DNA of 5,523 bases. It comes from Gammaproteobacteria bacterium. Its GTDB lineage: Bacteria; Pseudomonadota; Gammaproteobacteria; UBA7966. The stretch's first letter is position 1. The number at the start of each line of letters is the position of its first letter. Where the stretch lies: NCBI GenBank assembly GCA_003485715.1, contig DNIF01000084.1, positions 1 through 5,523 on the forward strand, given 5' to 3'. Both the position numbers and the translations under genes were made by a program. Positions 4,180-5,523 of the stretch are shown here, one piece after another. The notes under the pieces were generated by a model. It saw nothing but the letters and a program-made list of their open reading frames with translations. It made no database searches and was not told the origin of the DNA.

Positions 4180-5499
4180 TCAGTGCAGTTTCAACCGCAG
4201 CCTGCCACGATGCGCGAAGAAGTTGGCGACCGTCAGCGAGATGGTGCGCAGCCAGCCCAGGGTCGCGATCTGGTGCAGCTTGTAGAGTGAGCGGTAGGTA
4301 ATGCGGGCGAGGATACCCTCGATGAAGAGCTTGCTCGGCCGATTCATCAGGTTGCCCATCAGGGCACCCACCGTGCCGTGGTGCGAGAGGTTCACCAGCG
4401 AGCCGTAGTCCACGTAGCGGAACTCCGGCAGACTCTTGCCGGCGAGCTTGCGCTCGATGGATTTGCCGACGAGCGTCGCCATCTGGTGCGCAGCCTGGGC
4501 CCGTGGTGGCACGTTGCGGTCGCTGCCGGGCAAGCGGCAGGCGGCACAGTCGCCGATGGCGTAGATGTCGTCGTCCAGCGTCGTTTGCAGGGTGGGGCGT
4601 ACCTCGAGCTGGTTCAGCTGATTGGTCTTGAGGCCGCCGATCCCCTGCAACACGGTCGGGGCCTTGATCCCGGCGGCCCAGATGCGGATCTCCGCCGGAA
4701 TGAACAAGCCGCTGTGCATGCGGAAGCCCTCGGTCGTGGCCTCCGCTATGCGCTCGCCGACATGCAGCGTGATGCCGAGGCGCTCCAGAAGCTGGGCCGT
4801 GGCCACCGAGATGCGCTCCGGCAGGCCGGGCAGTACGCGGTTGGCACCCTCGATGATGTGGACGCGGATGTCACGCTCCGGCTTGATGCGCTCGAAGCCG
4901 TAGTTCGCAAGGAAGTGCACGGCGTCGCGCAATTCGGCCGCGAGTTCCACGCCGGTGGCACCGGCACCGGCGATAGCGATGTGTAACTGGTGCGGGCGCA
5001 AGGGCTCGCTCTGGCTGTTCGCCTGGTAGCAGGCCTTGAGCAGACGCTGGTGGAAACGTTCGGCCTGCTGGCGCGAATCGAGGAAGAAACAGTTTTCCGC
5101 CACTCCGGGCACGCTGAAATCGTTGGCGACACTGCCGATGGCGATTATCAGCGTGTCGTAGGGAAAGCTGCGGGCGTGGTTGATGGGGGCGCCGGACTCG
5201 TCCAGACCGGGGTCGATGTGGACGATCTTTCGCTCTCGATCGATGCTCGCCAGACGACCGAGGCGGAAGCGGAAGTGATTCCAATGTGCCTGCGCGATAT
5301 AACTCAGGTCGTCCTGGTTGGCGTCGAGCGATCCCGACGCGACCTCGTGCAGGAGTGGCTTCCATAGGTGCGAAGTCTGCGCGTCGACCAGTGTTACCTC
5401 GGCGCGGCCCTTGCGCCCCAGCCGATTGCCAAGGCGGGTAGCGAGTTCGAGCCCGCCTGCGCCACCACCCACCACTACGATCCTGTGCTCAGTGCTCAT
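4180..5499 (-). CDS. ndh: Type II NADH:quinone oxidoreductase (NDH-2)
   Basis: A 439-residue enzyme, against about 434 for E. coli Ndh. It passes electrons from NADH to quinone at the inner face of the membrane without pumping protons, using FAD. The N-terminal FAD fold has GGGAGG at 11-16 and the ribose-binding acid Asp39 (VTLVD), followed by SHLWKPLLHEVASGSLD, a strong NDH-2 signature. The NADH fold has GAGATGVE at 178-185. The third motif IYAIGDC (Asp317) and PPRAQAAHQMA bind FAD and quinone. The C-terminal segment (ITYRSLYKLHQIATLGW to RLKLH) matches the amphipathic membrane-attachment region of E. coli Ndh. The start ATG at 5499 has a GGAGAGG ribosome site (complement of 5503-5509). It converges on the kinase-regulator operon and is probably transcribed alone. 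It joins the same quinone pool that PQQ dehydrogenases feed, but nothing shows a regulatory link. Confidence 0.97.
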   Translation of the reverse strand: MSTEHRIVVVGGGAGGLELATRLGNRLGRKGRAEVTLVDAQTSHLWKPLLHEVASGSLDANQDDLSYIAQAHWNHFRFRLGRLASIDRERKIVHIDPGLDESGAPINHARSFPYDTLIIAIGSVANDFSVPGVAENCFFLDSRQQAERFHQRLLKACYQANSQSEPLRPHQLHIAIAGAGATGVELAAELRDAVHFLANYGFERIKPERDIRVHIIEGANRVLPGLPERISVATAQLLERLGITLHVGERIAEATTEGFRMHSGLFIPAEIRIWAAGIKAPTVLQGIGGLKTNQLNQLEVRPTLQTTLDDDIYAIGDCAACRLPGSDRNVPPRAQAAHQMATLVGKSIERKLAGKSLPEFRYVDYGSLVNLSHHGTVGALMGNLMNRPSKLFIEGILARITYRSLYKLHQIATLGWLRTISLTVANFFAHRGRLRLKLH

Positions 5500-5523
5500 C
5501 CGCCTCTCCAGTCCAGGATGCGG

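Overview
The window comes from a high-GC proteobacterium, most likely a gammaproteobacterium. The basis is the strong GC bias at third codon positions, an NDH-2 that follows the E. coli Ndh pattern down to its RLKLH C-terminus, a sigma54/NtrC-type regulatory system, and a hairpin-bearing intergenic repeat of a kind common in high-GC proteobacteria. The exact genus cannot be read from the sequence.

Layout, left to right. (1) 1-203, minus strand: the start of a secreted protein with a clear signal peptide, cut off by the window edge. (2) 204-541: a non-coding stretch with two short perfect palindromes and a strong 11-bp hairpin. (3) 542-616, minus strand: a 24-codon gene that ordinary gene callers tend to miss. 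It encodes PqqA, the precursor peptide of the redox cofactor pyrroloquinoline quinone (PQQ), with the conserved Glu and Tyr that become the cofactor. (4) 617-1015: a dense divergent control region. Reading toward pqqA it holds a nested pair of TGGT-N8-ACCA operators, an IHF-like site, and a near-consensus sigma54 promoter (-24/-12). Toward the right it has a sigma70-like -10 box directly in front of the next gene. (5) 1016-3954, plus strand: a two-gene operon with overlapping ATGA, encoding a membrane sensor histidine kinase and an NtrC-family sigma54 activator (REC, AAA+, Fis-type HTH). (6) 3955-4179: a REP-like hairpin that degenerates into a short tandem repeat, between convergent genes. 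(7) 4180-5499, minus strand: ndh, type II NADH:quinone oxidoreductase.

How the parts fit together (inference): the kinase senses an unknown signal and phosphorylates the activator. The activator binds the two operators 22 bp apart, contacts sigma54 polymerase through an IHF bend, and switches on pqqA. All the expected parts of a sigma54 promoter lie in the expected order and roughly the expected spacing, and the matching activator gene is divergent and adjacent. This gives a specific testable model: dedicated sigma54 two-component control of the PQQ precursor peptide. pqqA also appears detached from pqqBCDE, because the next same-strand gene is an unrelated secreted protein.
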